Assembly: GCA_024516035.1 (NCBI GenBank)
Contig: CM044964.1
Coordinates: 28,225,778 to 28,289,777, forward strand
Length of the DNA: 64,000 bases
Direction: 5' to 3'
Source: Bactericera cockerelli
Taxonomy: Eukaryota; Arthropoda; Insecta; Hemiptera; Triozidae
The notes under the pieces were generated by a model. That model did no database searches and was not told the DNA's origin. It saw nothing but the letters and a program-made list of their open reading frames with translations. The first letter of the stretch is position 1, and each line of letters begins with the position of its first letter. Positions 43,615 to 54,079 of this stretch are shown here, in pieces. Made by a program: the position numbers and the translations under genes.

Positions 43615-44150
43615 AAGTTGATTCTATATTTGGTTTTTGTATAATATAATTGATCTGATGTATAATAAGTAGTCAGGACGGGGGTTTTACACTCCATTCG
43701 CTGGAAATCGTACCAACTACTCATATTAATCTACTATACTTTTAGCCAGGCGCCTGTACGGCTGCAGTTTTCAATTTTCTCTCTCAAAATTCTTCAAATA
43801 TTTTTAATTTTAAACTTCATTAATGTCAATCTTTTTGATATATTTTAGTGTCATTCAAGTTTTTCACAAAGATATCTACACAACCACTAAGAAATCAATT
43901 TCAATGATCTCAGGATGTATGTTGGACGAGAATGATGTATGTACAAAAAGGAGTGCAGAATATTGTTTTAAATATGTGAAAAAGGCAATAAGATTGCGAA
44001 ATAAATATCAATTAATCTCTATCAGCCTAGGTTGGCCCGAAATAGCGGTCTCACGTGTTGGGAGGAAAAAAAATTGGTAGAATCTTTTAGCACAACCCGA
44101 GATTGAACTAAGGATTTCTAGACCTCGGGCTATAGTCACAATCGTTAAAC
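43615..44150 (-). repeat. T5 SINE split by a 278-bp insertion
   Basis: The 3' half (43615-43732, GGGGGTTTTACACTCCATTC) and the 5' half (44011-44150, CAGCCTAGGTTGGCCCGAAA ... GAGATTGAACTAAGGATTTC) flank an insertion. ATTAATCT is duplicated at the borders (43725-43732 and 44011-44018). Confidence 0.75.
43733..44010 (+). mobile_element. 278-bp insertion with 8-bp target duplication, class unknown
   Basis: It is bounded by ATTAATCT direct repeats. It has no inverted ends and no poly-A. The plus frame encodes SISMISGCMLDENDVCTKRS followed by AEYCFKYVKKAIRLRNKYQ, which is protein-like with three cysteines. It could be a fragment of a coding sequence captured by a transposition event. Confidence 0.5.
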
Positions 44151-44878
44151 CACGGAATATGTCTTAGTATCGACCTACCCCTTACCTAAAGTTTTTCGTT
44201 AGCATTTTTTTTCTTAGAGTATATTGTATATTATTTACTAATGAATAGGTATATTGTATATACATAGTATATTATCTTATACAGAGCTTCCACTTCCATA
44301 CAGTATCACCCAGGCCTGGGTTTCTCTGAATTTAATCCGTATCCCCTTTATCCCCGTATAGCTCACTGAAATTTGTTGCAATGACTTTTTCTTAGTGGGA
44401 TCTTTAATTAATTTTACAATTGGTTCGTGCCCAGCCTGATTAGGGTATGGTAGGCAATTTATTTTTGTTGTTGTTCCAAAAACTTAATCCCTCGAAAATA
44501 AAGGATAGATGAAACATCAATTCATATTAAGTAAGTATAATAAAGCATTCAAGTATCTCTGATGAACATAATTTAACGTTATGATCTTTATATTATTATT
44601 ATACATAATATATATCCATTTAGATACATATACATATCTATTTAGATACATATCTATTTAATTTTACTATGTTTAGTAGTTACTTAGATACTAATCGTAT
44701 TGCTAATAGTTAATTTATATGCTTTGTTCAATAATTTGAATACATACGGAATGAAAAAATCCCACGCGCAAATTGAATGGTACCCTGCATGCTCAGAGAT
44801 GTTTGAACATCTGGCTACACTGTGCAGTTCACAAGGTTAGGGAGAGAATTTGTAGACAATTGTTGAGAACTTTATGTG
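44151..44878. other. Foldback interior, no gene seen
   Basis: This is AT-rich with runs of TATTTAGATACATAT near 44620-44660. Nothing else was recognised. Confidence 0.45.
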
Positions 44879-46043
44879 GGCGTAGCGCCCTTATCGTTGA
44901 AGCACAAAATTCGGGGTTTGAAGCACAAATTAGCACAAAATTCAAGGATTAATTTGACATTAAAAAAGTATTACGAATCAAAAGTGGTGGTGCTGGGGAA
45001 ATGGGTGTGGGGGAGGGGGGTCTCCGAAAAATCGCAATAGCGCCCTTATCGTTGAAGCACAAAATTCGGGGTTTGAAGCACAAAGAAGCACAAAATAAGC
45101 ACAAATTAGCCATGTAAAAAAAACATTACGTTTCGAAAGTGGTGGTTCTACCGTTTCCCCAGCACCACCAAATTGAAATGGGCGTAGCGCCCTTATCGTT
45201 GAAGCACAAAATTCGGGGTTTGAAGCACAAAGAAGCACAAAATAAGCACAAATTAGCCATGTAAAAAAAACATTACGTTTCGAAAGTGGTGGTTCTACCG
45301 TTTCCCCAGCACCACCAAATTGAAATGGGCGTAGCGCCCTTATCGTTGAAGCACAAAATTCGGGGTTTGAAGCACAAAGAAGCACAAAATAAGCACAAAG
45401 TAGCCATGTAAAAAAAACATTACGTTTCGAAAGTGGTGGTTCTGGTGGTTCCCCAGGGGCCCCCGAAGTGGAATGGGCGTAGCGCCCTTATCGTTGAAGC
45501 ACAAAATTCGGGGTTTGAAGCACAAATTAGCACAAAATTCAAGGATTAATTTGACATCAAAAAAGTATTACGAATCAAAAGTGGTGGTGCTGGGGAAATG
45601 GGTGTGGGGGAGGGGGGTCTCCGAAAAATCGCAATAGCGCCCTTATCGTTGAAGCACAAAATTCGGGTTTGAAGCACAAAGAAGCACAAAATAAGCACAA
45701 ATTAGCCATGTAAAAAAAACATTACGTTTCGAAAGTGGTGGTTCTACCGTTTCCCCAGCACCACCAAATTGAAATGGGCGTAGCGCCCTTATCGTTGAAG
45801 CACAAAATTCGGGGTTTGAAGCACAAAGAAGCACAAATTAGCCATGTAAAAAAAACATTACGTTTCGAAAGTGGTGGTTCTACCGTTTCCCCAGCACCAC
45901 CAAATTGAAATGGGCGTAGCGCCCTCATCGTTGAAGCACAAAATTCGGGGTTTGAAGCACAAAGAAGCACAAAATAAGCACAAATTAGCCATGTAAAAAA
46001 AACATTACATTTTAAAGGTGGTGGTGCTGGCGAAATGGACCCT
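44879..46043 (-). repeat. Right inverted terminal repeat of the foldback element
   Basis: This is the mirror of the left repeat, with one or two more unit segments. The outermost 70 bases (TAGCCATGTAAAAAAAACAT ... AAAGGTGGTGGTGCTGGCGA) match the left end exactly. Minus-strand ORFs of 135, 82, 63 and 61 codons are by-products. Confidence 0.9.
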
Positions 46044-46160
46044 GTTTCAGAACTCTACCTTACACATCTCATCTTTTTAAACCTCTAGGACTGAAGACTC
46101 CCAGGTGGTTAACAATCACCCCCCTGATCCAGAACTCTACCTTATACATCTCGCTGTCTC
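46044..46160. repeat. 82-bp minisatellite, right part
   Basis: About 1.4 units (CTACCTTACACATCTCATCT, CAGGTGGTTAACAATCACCC) continue the array cut at 37893. Confidence 0.9.
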
Positions 46161-46726
46161 GCTTACATCTCCTGGAAAACCAGTTTTCTCATAAAAAATC
46201 TTCCCCCTCTCTCTTGTAAAATCTTCCAAGACCATCTCCCTCTATCTTACTCTCTCAAATCTTTACCTATACTCTCCCCCAGACTCTCTCTCTCTCTCTC
46301 TCTATCTTGTTTCACAATACACTATAAGGATTCCACTGTTTTCATAGAGTGAGAGAGAAAAGAAGTTGTTGGTTAAAAAGAGAGAAGAGCAAATGGGATT
46401 CTTGTTATTTGTTGGAGGGAGGTAGTGTTAGCGAGTGAAAGAATGCTCCCCGTCCCCTTTAAATGAAATCTCGTTATGTAATAAAAGAATAATAATAAAA
46501 ACACCTTTCAAGGAAGAATACCTTTCTACCATGAAATATTTGAGATTAAAATCTGAGCATCCTTTTTAAATCCAGAAATCCTTAACGATGCTCAATGTCG
46601 GGATTTTCCTGGACTCAAGGCAGATATAGAAATTAATTCTCCTGGACTACAAGCAAATATAAATTATTATTAAATTCTTTATTAACATAGATGATATAAT
46701 CTGTTTATGTAGGTACACACAAAAAT
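46161..46726. other. CT-rich low-complexity and no gene
   Basis: A (CT)n tract lies at about 46284-46304, with CT-rich surroundings. No ORF is supported. Confidence 0.5.
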
Positions 46727-46932
46727 AAATTAACGTCACTTTCAACTGCATGGTCATAATATCACGACGGAGATGTTACCCTCCACTCGCAGGAAACTCA
46801 CAAACCTGCTACCCACATTCACCTCACCCAGCCTGGGTTGGACCGGAATGCCAGCAGCACGAAGTTTTCACCTCGCTGGGCGTTGCTTAACTTCGGTGAT
46901 CCGACCAGAACCGATGCACTCAACACTGGCCA
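46727..46932 (-). mobile_element. 5S-derived SINE
   Basis: The full minus-strand order is TTAACGTCACTTTCAACTGC, GCTACCCACATTCACCTCAC, GCCAGCAGCACGAAGTTTTC and GTTGCTTAACTTCGGTGATC. Confidence 0.85.
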
Positions 46933-47029
46933 TATAAAATTGAAAACAATGTTAACAAGAAAAAGAAAATTACTTACTAAAAGTTTAAAAAGTTATCAAA
47001 TTTGTGTTGGTCACAATATTACCTAAACT

Positions 47030-47265
47030 CGTTTTTCTAAATCTTTGCTAAACTTGGGATTCGAACCATCGACCTCCATACAAATCTGCTGCCTTATCGA
47101 TCAAGCCACTGTGGTTTGTCGAACTTCTAATAGGTGTGATTGGTGTCTCCACCAATTTTATTCATTCAAGCAAATAATAATAATAATCCTCCTTAGTGTA
47201 ACGGTTGTGACTACTGCCCGCAGTCCAGAGATCCTGAGTTCGATCCCCAGGTTGGTGTAGCCTTA
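47030..47265. repeat. T4 SINE (minus) and T5 SINE head (plus)
   Basis: Positions 47030-47115 read CTTGGGATTCGAACCATCGA and CTTATCGATCAAGCCACTG, the inverted T4 head. Positions 47192-47265 read TAGTGTAACGGTTGTGACTA and TCCTGAGTTCGATCCCCAGG, the tRNA-like T5 head in plus orientation. Confidence 0.7.
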
Positions 47266-47764
47266 ATACAACACTAAGCAAATAAAATACTCATTATCAT
47301 GATATTTATACCAAACTTGATATTTCCATTAAGTTTATACAAGGAGCTAATAATTAACAAGGGCCACCAGAAACAAGTTAATGAAAGTCTGGTGTTTCCA
47401 CTAACACTGATTTTGCTCAAGGTGGCTAAGCTTTATGTTTTAAGTGAGCATTTACATACTCAGTACAAAAATTCTAAGTACATTGTTGTCTCAAATGACT
47501 TGGTATGACCTCTCAAGCTCTCATGTTAAAACAACGTTGCAAAAAGAAAGGAAAAAAATCGGTAAAAAATTCGCACAGTTCGGCCCAGACACAGCAGCCG
47601 AAAATATTCCCGCCAAATTCTTGCGGGTTCCTCGGTGTAGATTCACCAAAAACCAGTTATGATATAATAGTCGTACTTCCTCCGTCCAATAATTTTTGAG
47701 CCATTCTGAATACAGGGTGGTATTGACTTAAGTAACAATAACAATATCGCCTTATTTATACTGC

Positions 47765-48060
47765 CCGATAAGGACTATTAAAGTCCCATTATTCCAGCAG
47801 TAAGCCCAAGACATATTATTATACGTGGTAAAAATCCCAAATGGGAGGATAACTTGTCATGTCCCGGCTGGTTTTCGAACCCACGACCTCTGGAAGATCA
47901 AACCAACCTAAGTAGCTAGATTGATAAGGCGGCGGACTCGTAGTCTGGAGGTCGCTGGTTCGATGAGTCTCCAGAATAAGGGAGTTTAATTATTTTGGTT
48001 GGAGTGATTATGTAGAGTATCGGATGGTATTTACCGGACTAACAAGAGCACAATATGACA
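47765..48060. repeat. T3 SINE (minus) next to T4 SINE (plus)
   Basis: Positions 47765-47900 read AAATGGGAGGATAACTTGTC and GGTTTTCGAACCCACGACC, an inverted T3 copy. Positions 47908-48060 read GTAGCTAGATTGATAAGGCG and GGAGGTCGCTGGTTCGATG, the T4 head. Confidence 0.7.
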
Positions 48061-49830
48061 CGTTTAATACACTATCGTGTTCACAACTGACACACGGACC
48101 AATAGCCGAAAACAAATTTTTGGTATCCTGAAGGCTATGATTCGTCCAGTAATACCAAAAACTGGGATGGTCAAACTTTCTACAAATACAATACTTTCCT
48201 TATTGTAGGATAAGGATAGTAATTCCTTATTATTATATAGTATAAAGAAAGTAAAAAGACTCTCTCTAGAACTTGTTAAAAACCAAAAGACATGAATGTT
48301 CATATTCTACAAAGTCTAAAAATATTCATTTTTACGAATTTTTAAATAATATCTAACTCAATGATACAAAAAGGGTTATTTAAGCTTACATAAGAATAAA
48401 AGAACATACCCAGTAGTGGTACCTCTGTATATGAAAAGCACCATATCCCCGTAGGAAATTGCTCCTATGGACTCTCATCAGTGGCATATGGCTCCACAAG
48501 ATACGAATAATAATAATAAGACACCGGTATTGTAGCGACCAGGCTCTGGACTCACATCTTCAGCGCAGAATCAGACAGTAGTTGGAGAGAATGGGGGACT
48601 CGCCAGCATGAGAACTTCGCCTGCATATTTTTGCCTGAATATTCTCTTTTTTTTTCCTTCTCTTTTGGTGTAACGTCGCTATCATCTGCATGGTCCTATC
48701 ACGGCGGGAGTTTTACTCTCCTCCATTCGTAGAAAACTCTCAATCCTGCTCCGCACTTTAATGAGTATATGAGTATAAACAGAAAAGTGAGAAGTTGTAC
48801 TAGATGTACATGACTATCAGAACATACCTGGACAGCTGTTTCGAGCTTATTTGCTCTCATCAGCATGTAATAGATCTGATTATCCATGTCATCAACTAAC
48901 CTCTCTATTTTAATGAGTATAAACAGAAATGTAAGAAGTTAACCTTACCTAGTTTATTTCAATTTAGGTACACAATTTTCCGGTGGATGTAGATCACCTG
49001 TAAGGAATTTATTTCGTAATTCTCTTGCACCTTGTGTTGGAGTCCGCGCCAATTGTTCCAGAGTTGCGCGCCATTTTTTCTTCTCCAAATCCTACCAGAT
49101 ATTCAGAACCAGAATTTAGCCAAGAAGAAAGAGAGAGAGAGATACCCATCTACATACATGAGAGAGAGAGACGAGTATCTCGTTCAGAACAGAGAGGTAT
49201 CTGGTCGCAGGATAACAGAGGGTAGACCAATATCTCCAGCTAGCCTCTTTGGTGTAGAGTTGTAAAGGATTTAGGGCGAAATTATCAGACAAAATCGGTA
49301 ACTTAAGTCATTGCTTAGCAATAGTTTTCCCCATCTAAGACAGTACGCAATCCGAGACTTAGCGCCTCAGAGGTATTACAAAAACGTCTATTAATTCCAT
49401 AATTGCTCAGGTTATCTCTTCCAGAGGGTGTGAAGCACCCCCGACATGGTGTTACACCAGTGTGGGGAGGATGTTAGATGGTGAATAATAATACTCTTTA
49501 GTATCATTCTGGATCACAGATTAGGTTTCTGGATCACAAAATTTCACTACAGAAATCAAGTATTATTTTTTAACAACTTCACAAAATTTCAAGAGCCTTG
49601 CTTTAATAAAATTACAGAATCATTTTCAATTTCCACCTAAAGGTCCCTCAGGCGGCCCCGAATGGCCTAATTCAACCTAAAAACAATAGGTAAAATTCTG
49701 GGACACCAATGAATATGTTGTGCGCTAAATTTTAATAATTTAAAAGTATTCGGTGGGGATTTATCATGGAACAGACGAACAGACAGACAGACAGAAGAAA
49801 GCCAAATCGTCCAGTACCCAAGAACCTCAC
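48061..49830. other. No gene seen; SINE scrap and one MITE
   Basis: Positions 48665-48760 are a 5S SINE tail piece (minus). The words TTTTAATGAGTATAAACAGAAA near 48910 are nearly repeated near 48762. Positions 49125-49175 are GA-rich. Positions 49270-49403 hold the AGGGCGAAATTA...GTCTATTAATT element related to 19834-19957. Confidence 0.5.
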
Positions 49831-50063
49831 AGCCAGCGACGATGGAGCGTTAAATGCACCGGTTCGCGTAGGACCACCGAAGTTAAGCAATGTCCAGCGG
49901 GGTGAAAACTTCGCGATGCTGCCATTCCGGCCCAAACTGGGTTGGGTGATGTTAATGTGGGTAGAAGGTTTGTGAATTTCCTGCGAATGGAAGGTAACAC
50001 TCTCGTCGTGATATGACCATGCAGTTGAAAGCGGCGTTAAACCCAAATATTAAAAAAAAAAAA
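49831..50063 (+). mobile_element. 5S-derived SINE
   Basis: AGCCAGCGACGATGGAGCGT and GACCACCGAAGTTAAGCAAT form the head. The middle domain is present, and the copy ends GCAGTTGAAAGCGGCGTTAA followed by poly-A. The duplication AACCTCAC (49823-49830 and 50064-50071) flanks it. Confidence 0.92.
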
Positions 50064-50285
50064 AACCTCACTGCATTGAGTAAACAAATCGTCCAGTACC
50101 CAAGTTAAAAAAGAACCTCACTGCTAACAAATTGGACTGTACACAAGTTAAAAAAAGAACCTCACTGCTAACATATTAGCCTGTACCCAAGTTAAAAAAG
50201 AACCTCACTGCTAACATACATAACATACACTGCTAACATATTAGCCTGTACCCAAGTAAAAAAAAGAACCTCACTCCGTTCGCTT
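50064..50285. repeat. 43-bp tandem repeat, about 4 units
   Basis: The unit is GCCTGTACCCAAGTTAAAAA plus AGAACCTCACTGCTAACATATTA. The first unit (from about 49805) was split by the SINE at 49831. Confidence 0.8.
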
Positions 50286-50647
50286 GATAATAATCCGAGG
50301 CAGGTGAGAAAATCTCGACACTGAAGAGGTTCGAACCCGGAGGAGAAACTGGTTTTGTAGCTCCGCGCAGCCGCAGCATCCTTCTTCTTACTCTCAGGTA
50401 AGAAATAGCGCGGGATCTGTATGTTACCTGAGAAGATGGAGAAAGAGAGAGAATTTTTAAATTTTAACGGTGGAAATAAGGTGTTTTGTACCTGAGCTAA
50501 CCAATGAGTGCGTTTGAGAGAGGGAGGCAGATAGAGAGAGAGAATTTGTAAATTTTATCGGTGGAAATGAGAGAAATCTGTGTTTTTACCTGAGCTAGAG
50601 AGAGAGGGAGAAACATTTTGATGTGATTTTGATTTGTTTTATTTTTT

Positions 50648-50903
50648 TATTTTTTTTTTAAGTGGGGTTTAACGTCGCTTTCAACTCCCATGGTCATATC
50701 ACGACGGGGGTTTTACCCTCCATTCGCAGGAAACTCACAAACCTGCTACTCACATTGACCTCACCCAGCCTGAGTGGGGCCGGGAAAAGCCAGCGTCACG
50801 AGAATTAGAATTGTCACCCATCCAAGTCTTAACCTCGCTGGATGTCGCTTAACTTCGGTGTTCTGAAGGGAACCGGTGTATTCAACATGCCATCGACGCT
50901 GGC
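50648..50903 (-). mobile_element. 5S-derived SINE, young copy
   Basis: It is nearly identical to the 26.03-kb copy except for a 7-bp deletion near 50813. The target duplication is TGTTTTATTTTTT (50635-50647 and 50904-50916). Confidence 0.92.
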
Positions 50904-50991
50904 TGTTTTATTTTTTAATTTATAACAATTTTTAATTTACAAATAGGCATAACATCTCCTCAGCTAATATATTATAGCTAATATAAATTAG

Positions 50992-51210
50992 TACACGGGT
51001 AGTCAAATGGTTAACGCGCTAGTCTGGTAATCCAGGTAGCGTAGGGATCCGCTGGTTAGAATCCCACCCAGTGCATGAATTTTTCCTCATTAATTTGAGT
51101 TTGTGACCACATAATAATAAGACCCTGAGGGTTAGGTGGTAGAAAATGCTTGGAGCATTAACCTCGCCTGGTGGTTGCCTTCCACTAAAGGGTGTAATTA
51201 TTATTATTAT
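50992..51210 (+). mobile_element. T1 tRNA-like SINE, full length
   Basis: ACGGGTAGTCAAATGGTTAA, TCTGGTAATCCAGGTAGCGT, CTGGTTAGAATCCCACCCAG, TTAATTTGAGTTTGTGACCA and GCCTTCCACTAAAGGGTGTA are followed by (ATT)n. It is the reference copy for this family in the window. Confidence 0.85.
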
Positions 51211-51379
51211 TCAAATAACTTATGAGAGGGGAGAGAGAGAGACAGACAGAGAGAGAGAGAGAGCCCCAAGCTGGTAATCCTACTCTACAATTCTATGGAT
51301 AACCAGATGAAAGGAATCTGGATTCTCTTTGTGTCTCGCACCTTGTCTTCAGGATTTCCTTGACTCTCTTTGCACAGGT

Positions 51380-51612
51380 AACCTAGCAGGCGCGGCCCGT
51401 GCTAAGGAGCTGCGGAACTCCAGCACCCCCAGACGAAAAAGAGAGGATTTTCTCAAGTCCTAGCTCGTACACAATGAAAATCATAACACATTTCTAGAAT
51501 AATGAATGCATAATTATTATGATTGGCATGGTAAACAAACTCAAACTCTTTAGGTATTGAAAGAGCGACTCTGTAAAGCTCATTTATGTGGCAGCAGAGC
51601 ACCCCTTAAAAT
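51380..51612 (-). repeat. Repeat family X, copy 3
   Basis: AGGCGCGGCCCGTGCTAAGG ... TCCTAGCTCGTACACAATGA ... TTTATGTGGCAGCAGAGCAC is collinear with the copy at 29684-29940. Confidence 0.65.
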
Positions 51613-51899
51613 TTCCACAGTTAAATTTTAAAAACTCTCCCTCTCTCTCTCTATCTATTTCTCTCTCACTAGCACAGGTAAAACATCATCATCTTCTCTC
51701 GTTTCCACAGTTAAAGTTTAAAAATTATTCCTTTCTCTCCCTCTTTCAGGTGTCTGTTCGTTGAGATGGTGTTGAACGTTTGAAAAAGTTCAAGGATATA
51801 ATTTTCTCTCTTTTTTGAATTTTGACGGTTTCCGTACAGTTAACAGTGGAATTTATTTAAAAAATCCATATTCTCAGAATTCCTTGGATAATTTTTTTT

Positions 51900-52190
51900 T
51901 AAATTTGGGTTTCACTTCACTTTCAACTGCATGGTCAATTGGTCATATCACGAAGGAGGTGTTACCCTCCAATCGCAGGAAACTCACAAACCTTCTACCC
52001 ACATTAACTTCGCCCAGCCTGGGTTGGCCCGGAATGCCTGAATCACGAAAATCGACGCGCTATCGACGTTAGCAAAGTTAAAATGCATGTATACCATTTT
52101 TAAATTTTGATTTAGTTCCAATATATTTTTCAGACCCTAGTGCATTCCTACGAGAATCGGTGCATTCAACGCGCCATCTATCTGGCAATC
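51900..52190 (-). repeat. 5S-derived SINE, broken
   Basis: The middle domain (CTACCCACATTAACTTCGCC, CCTGGGTTGGCCCGGAATGC) at 51900-52070 is followed by two separate head scraps (CGACGCGCTATCGACGTTAG; GAATCGGTGCATTCAACGCG). Confidence 0.7.
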
Positions 52191-52480
52191 TATTTTTTCT
52201 ATGCGCTTATACAGATAAGATATAAGCGGGGCCTAGGAAATCTACCTCTGATCTCTTTGACATTGAAAAGTGTGAGAAAACTGTGCAAAACTAAATTAAA
52301 AATATGAATCCTAAGTGAATGAATGGTTAATGATTTAACCCCTATTAACCCCCCATGCGGGTTCTGATGACACAACTCGTGATGGTACAACTCGTGGGGT
52401 ACGCGTGCTTATCACTAGAAAGCTGGGGCTTGCGATGTGGGAACCGTTACGTAATGCGCGTTCAAAATGGTGGGACGGGT

Positions 52481-52616
52481 AGCGTCGATGGCGCGTAGAA
52501 TGTATCGGTTCCCCTAGGATCACTGAAGTTAAGCTACGTCCAGCAAGGTGAAGACTTCGGGAGGCTGGCATTCCGGTCTAACCCAGGCTCGGTCAGTAGC
52601 AGGTTTGTGAGTTTAA
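52481..52616 (+). mobile_element. 5S-derived SINE, 3'-truncated
   Basis: AGCGTCGATGGCGCGTAGAA and GATCACTGAAGTTAAGCTAC are followed by a shortened middle domain ending at AGGTTTGTGAGTTT. Confidence 0.8.
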
Positions 52617-52692
52617 AAGAATGATTTTCTGTTAAATTCTAACCCTCAAAGTCTTATTATTATTATGCGGTCACATACTCAATGAAATGAGG

Positions 52693-52850
52693 AAGTTCTT
52701 TTAGCTTGATCGAGAAGGCGACAAACTTGTAATCTGGAGGTCGATGGTTCAAGTCTCAAGTTAAGCAAAAATCTATCAAAACCGAGTTGGAGTAGTTGTG
52801 ATATCACGATTGTGTTTAACACAAAATAAGAGTATGATAACACAAATAAT
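52693..52850 (+). repeat. T4 tRNA-like SINE
   Basis: TTAGCTTGATCGAGAAGGCG, GGAGGTCGATGGTTCAAGTC, AACCGAGTTGGAGTAGTTGT and GATATCACGATTGTGTTTAA occur in the family order. Confidence 0.7.
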
Positions 52851-53720
52851 GATTACTTAATTCATGAATATCGTTGGGAAAAAAGGAAAACTGGACCCTG
52901 AGAAAATAATTTTAAATCCATGAGGGTCTCGAATTATTCAATCATCATCTCTTGCAAAGTGATGGGAATTCCATGTATTTTTCTGTTGTGAGTGTATATT
53001 ATTTAAGCAGGAAAGTGGCGAGAAAACTGAATTGCATAGGAGGGAACGATTAGAGTACCCGTATTATATTTCGAGTGCAGTATTGTCTTCTTTTTTCGGC
53101 ACACGTGTAGGGATGAGTTTGAATTTGGGAAAAGCATGGGTAACCCAGTAACCCACACTAACCCACGTTATTTTGCTTTTTTTTAATGATTACATCGTTG
53201 GTAGCTTAAAATGGAAACCTTCAGTCCTACTTGAGGTTAGTTAAGAATGTCAGTGTGTCTAATTTGTTTATACATGTAATAATATATTGACCACTAACTA
53301 CTTTTTCAATAAACTGAAAAGTATTACTGCTATACAAAAGCCACTAAAATAATCCAAATCACAGGTACATACATTTCTAAATTCGAATAGAAAAACACTA
53401 AAATAAAATAAGTAAATGAATTATATTTAAAGTACAATTCTTCAACCCCCGTCACGTGATGTGATCATGCAGTTAAAAGCGATATTTAAAAAATTAAAAA
53501 CCTAAATTTCAGTAAAAAGATGTTTCTTTACAAAAAAAATCAGCCAAATTCATGTGCTACTTTGACAACTGCAATCATATTGATGAAATTTAATGCTTCC
53601 TTGACAATGAAGTTGAGCTACATTCAGTATGGTAAGAGATTTGGTAACTATGGTAGTAGTCCACATACTATCCTCCGTTTTGCAAAACCAATCACCTCAT
53701 CCGGTGGATCTCTGGATGAG
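52851..53720. other. No gene seen
   Basis: This is AT-rich DNA; a 5S SINE tail scrap lies at about 53440-53490 (GTGATGTGATCATGCAGTTA). The short ORFs are not supported. Confidence 0.45.
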
Positions 53721-53995
53721 TCGAAGGGCCACAGTAGAAATGTTTCTGAGCCTTAATGAAAGGGACATAGTTGCATTCCTGAGCCTTAATGAAAGGGCCA
53801 TAGTTGATTTCCTGAACCTTGGTAAAGGGGCCACAGTAGCATTTCTGAGCTTTGGTGAAATGGTCACAGTAGAATTTCCTGAGGCTTGCTGAAAGGGCCA
53901 CAGTAGAATTCCTGAGCCTTGGTGAAAGGTCTACAGAAGCATTCCTGAGTATTGATGAAAGGGCCACAGTAGAATTCCCGAGCCTTGGTGATACT
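53721..53995. repeat. 33-bp tandem repeat, about 8 units
   Basis: The unit is GAAAGGGCCACAGTAGAATT plus CCTGAGCCTTGGT with drift. Because 33 is a multiple of three, both strands stay open and give 11-residue periodic ORFs. These have no other sign of being genes. Confidence 0.88.
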
Positions 53996-54079
53996 TCGTC
54001 GCACAGTTGAAAGTGGCTAATGTTATAGACTTATTGCTGTAACCACAAACAGTTGTATTTCTGGCGTTTTGCTGTTGGA

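Larger units (their letters stand above)
37893..46043. mobile_element. 8.15-kb foldback element with repetitive inverted ends
   Basis: The ends AGGGTCCATTTCGCC and GGCGAAATGGACCCT are exact mirrors, flanked by the 7-bp (or 8-bp) duplication GTTTCAG (37886-37892 and 46044-46050). The left terminal repeat is about 37893-38900 and the right one about 44879-46043. Both are built of 147-bp direct repeats (TGGCTAATTTGTGCTTATTT, AACGATAAGGGCGCTACGCC, GGTGGTGCTGGGGAAACGG), with a variant unit containing GGAGACCCCCCTCCCCCACA. The architecture is that of Foldback/Galileo-like elements, but no transposase is present in the 6-kb interior, which is filled with other transposons. The long ORFs of 135 codons are in-register by-products of the 147-bp unit. 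Confidence 0.9.
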
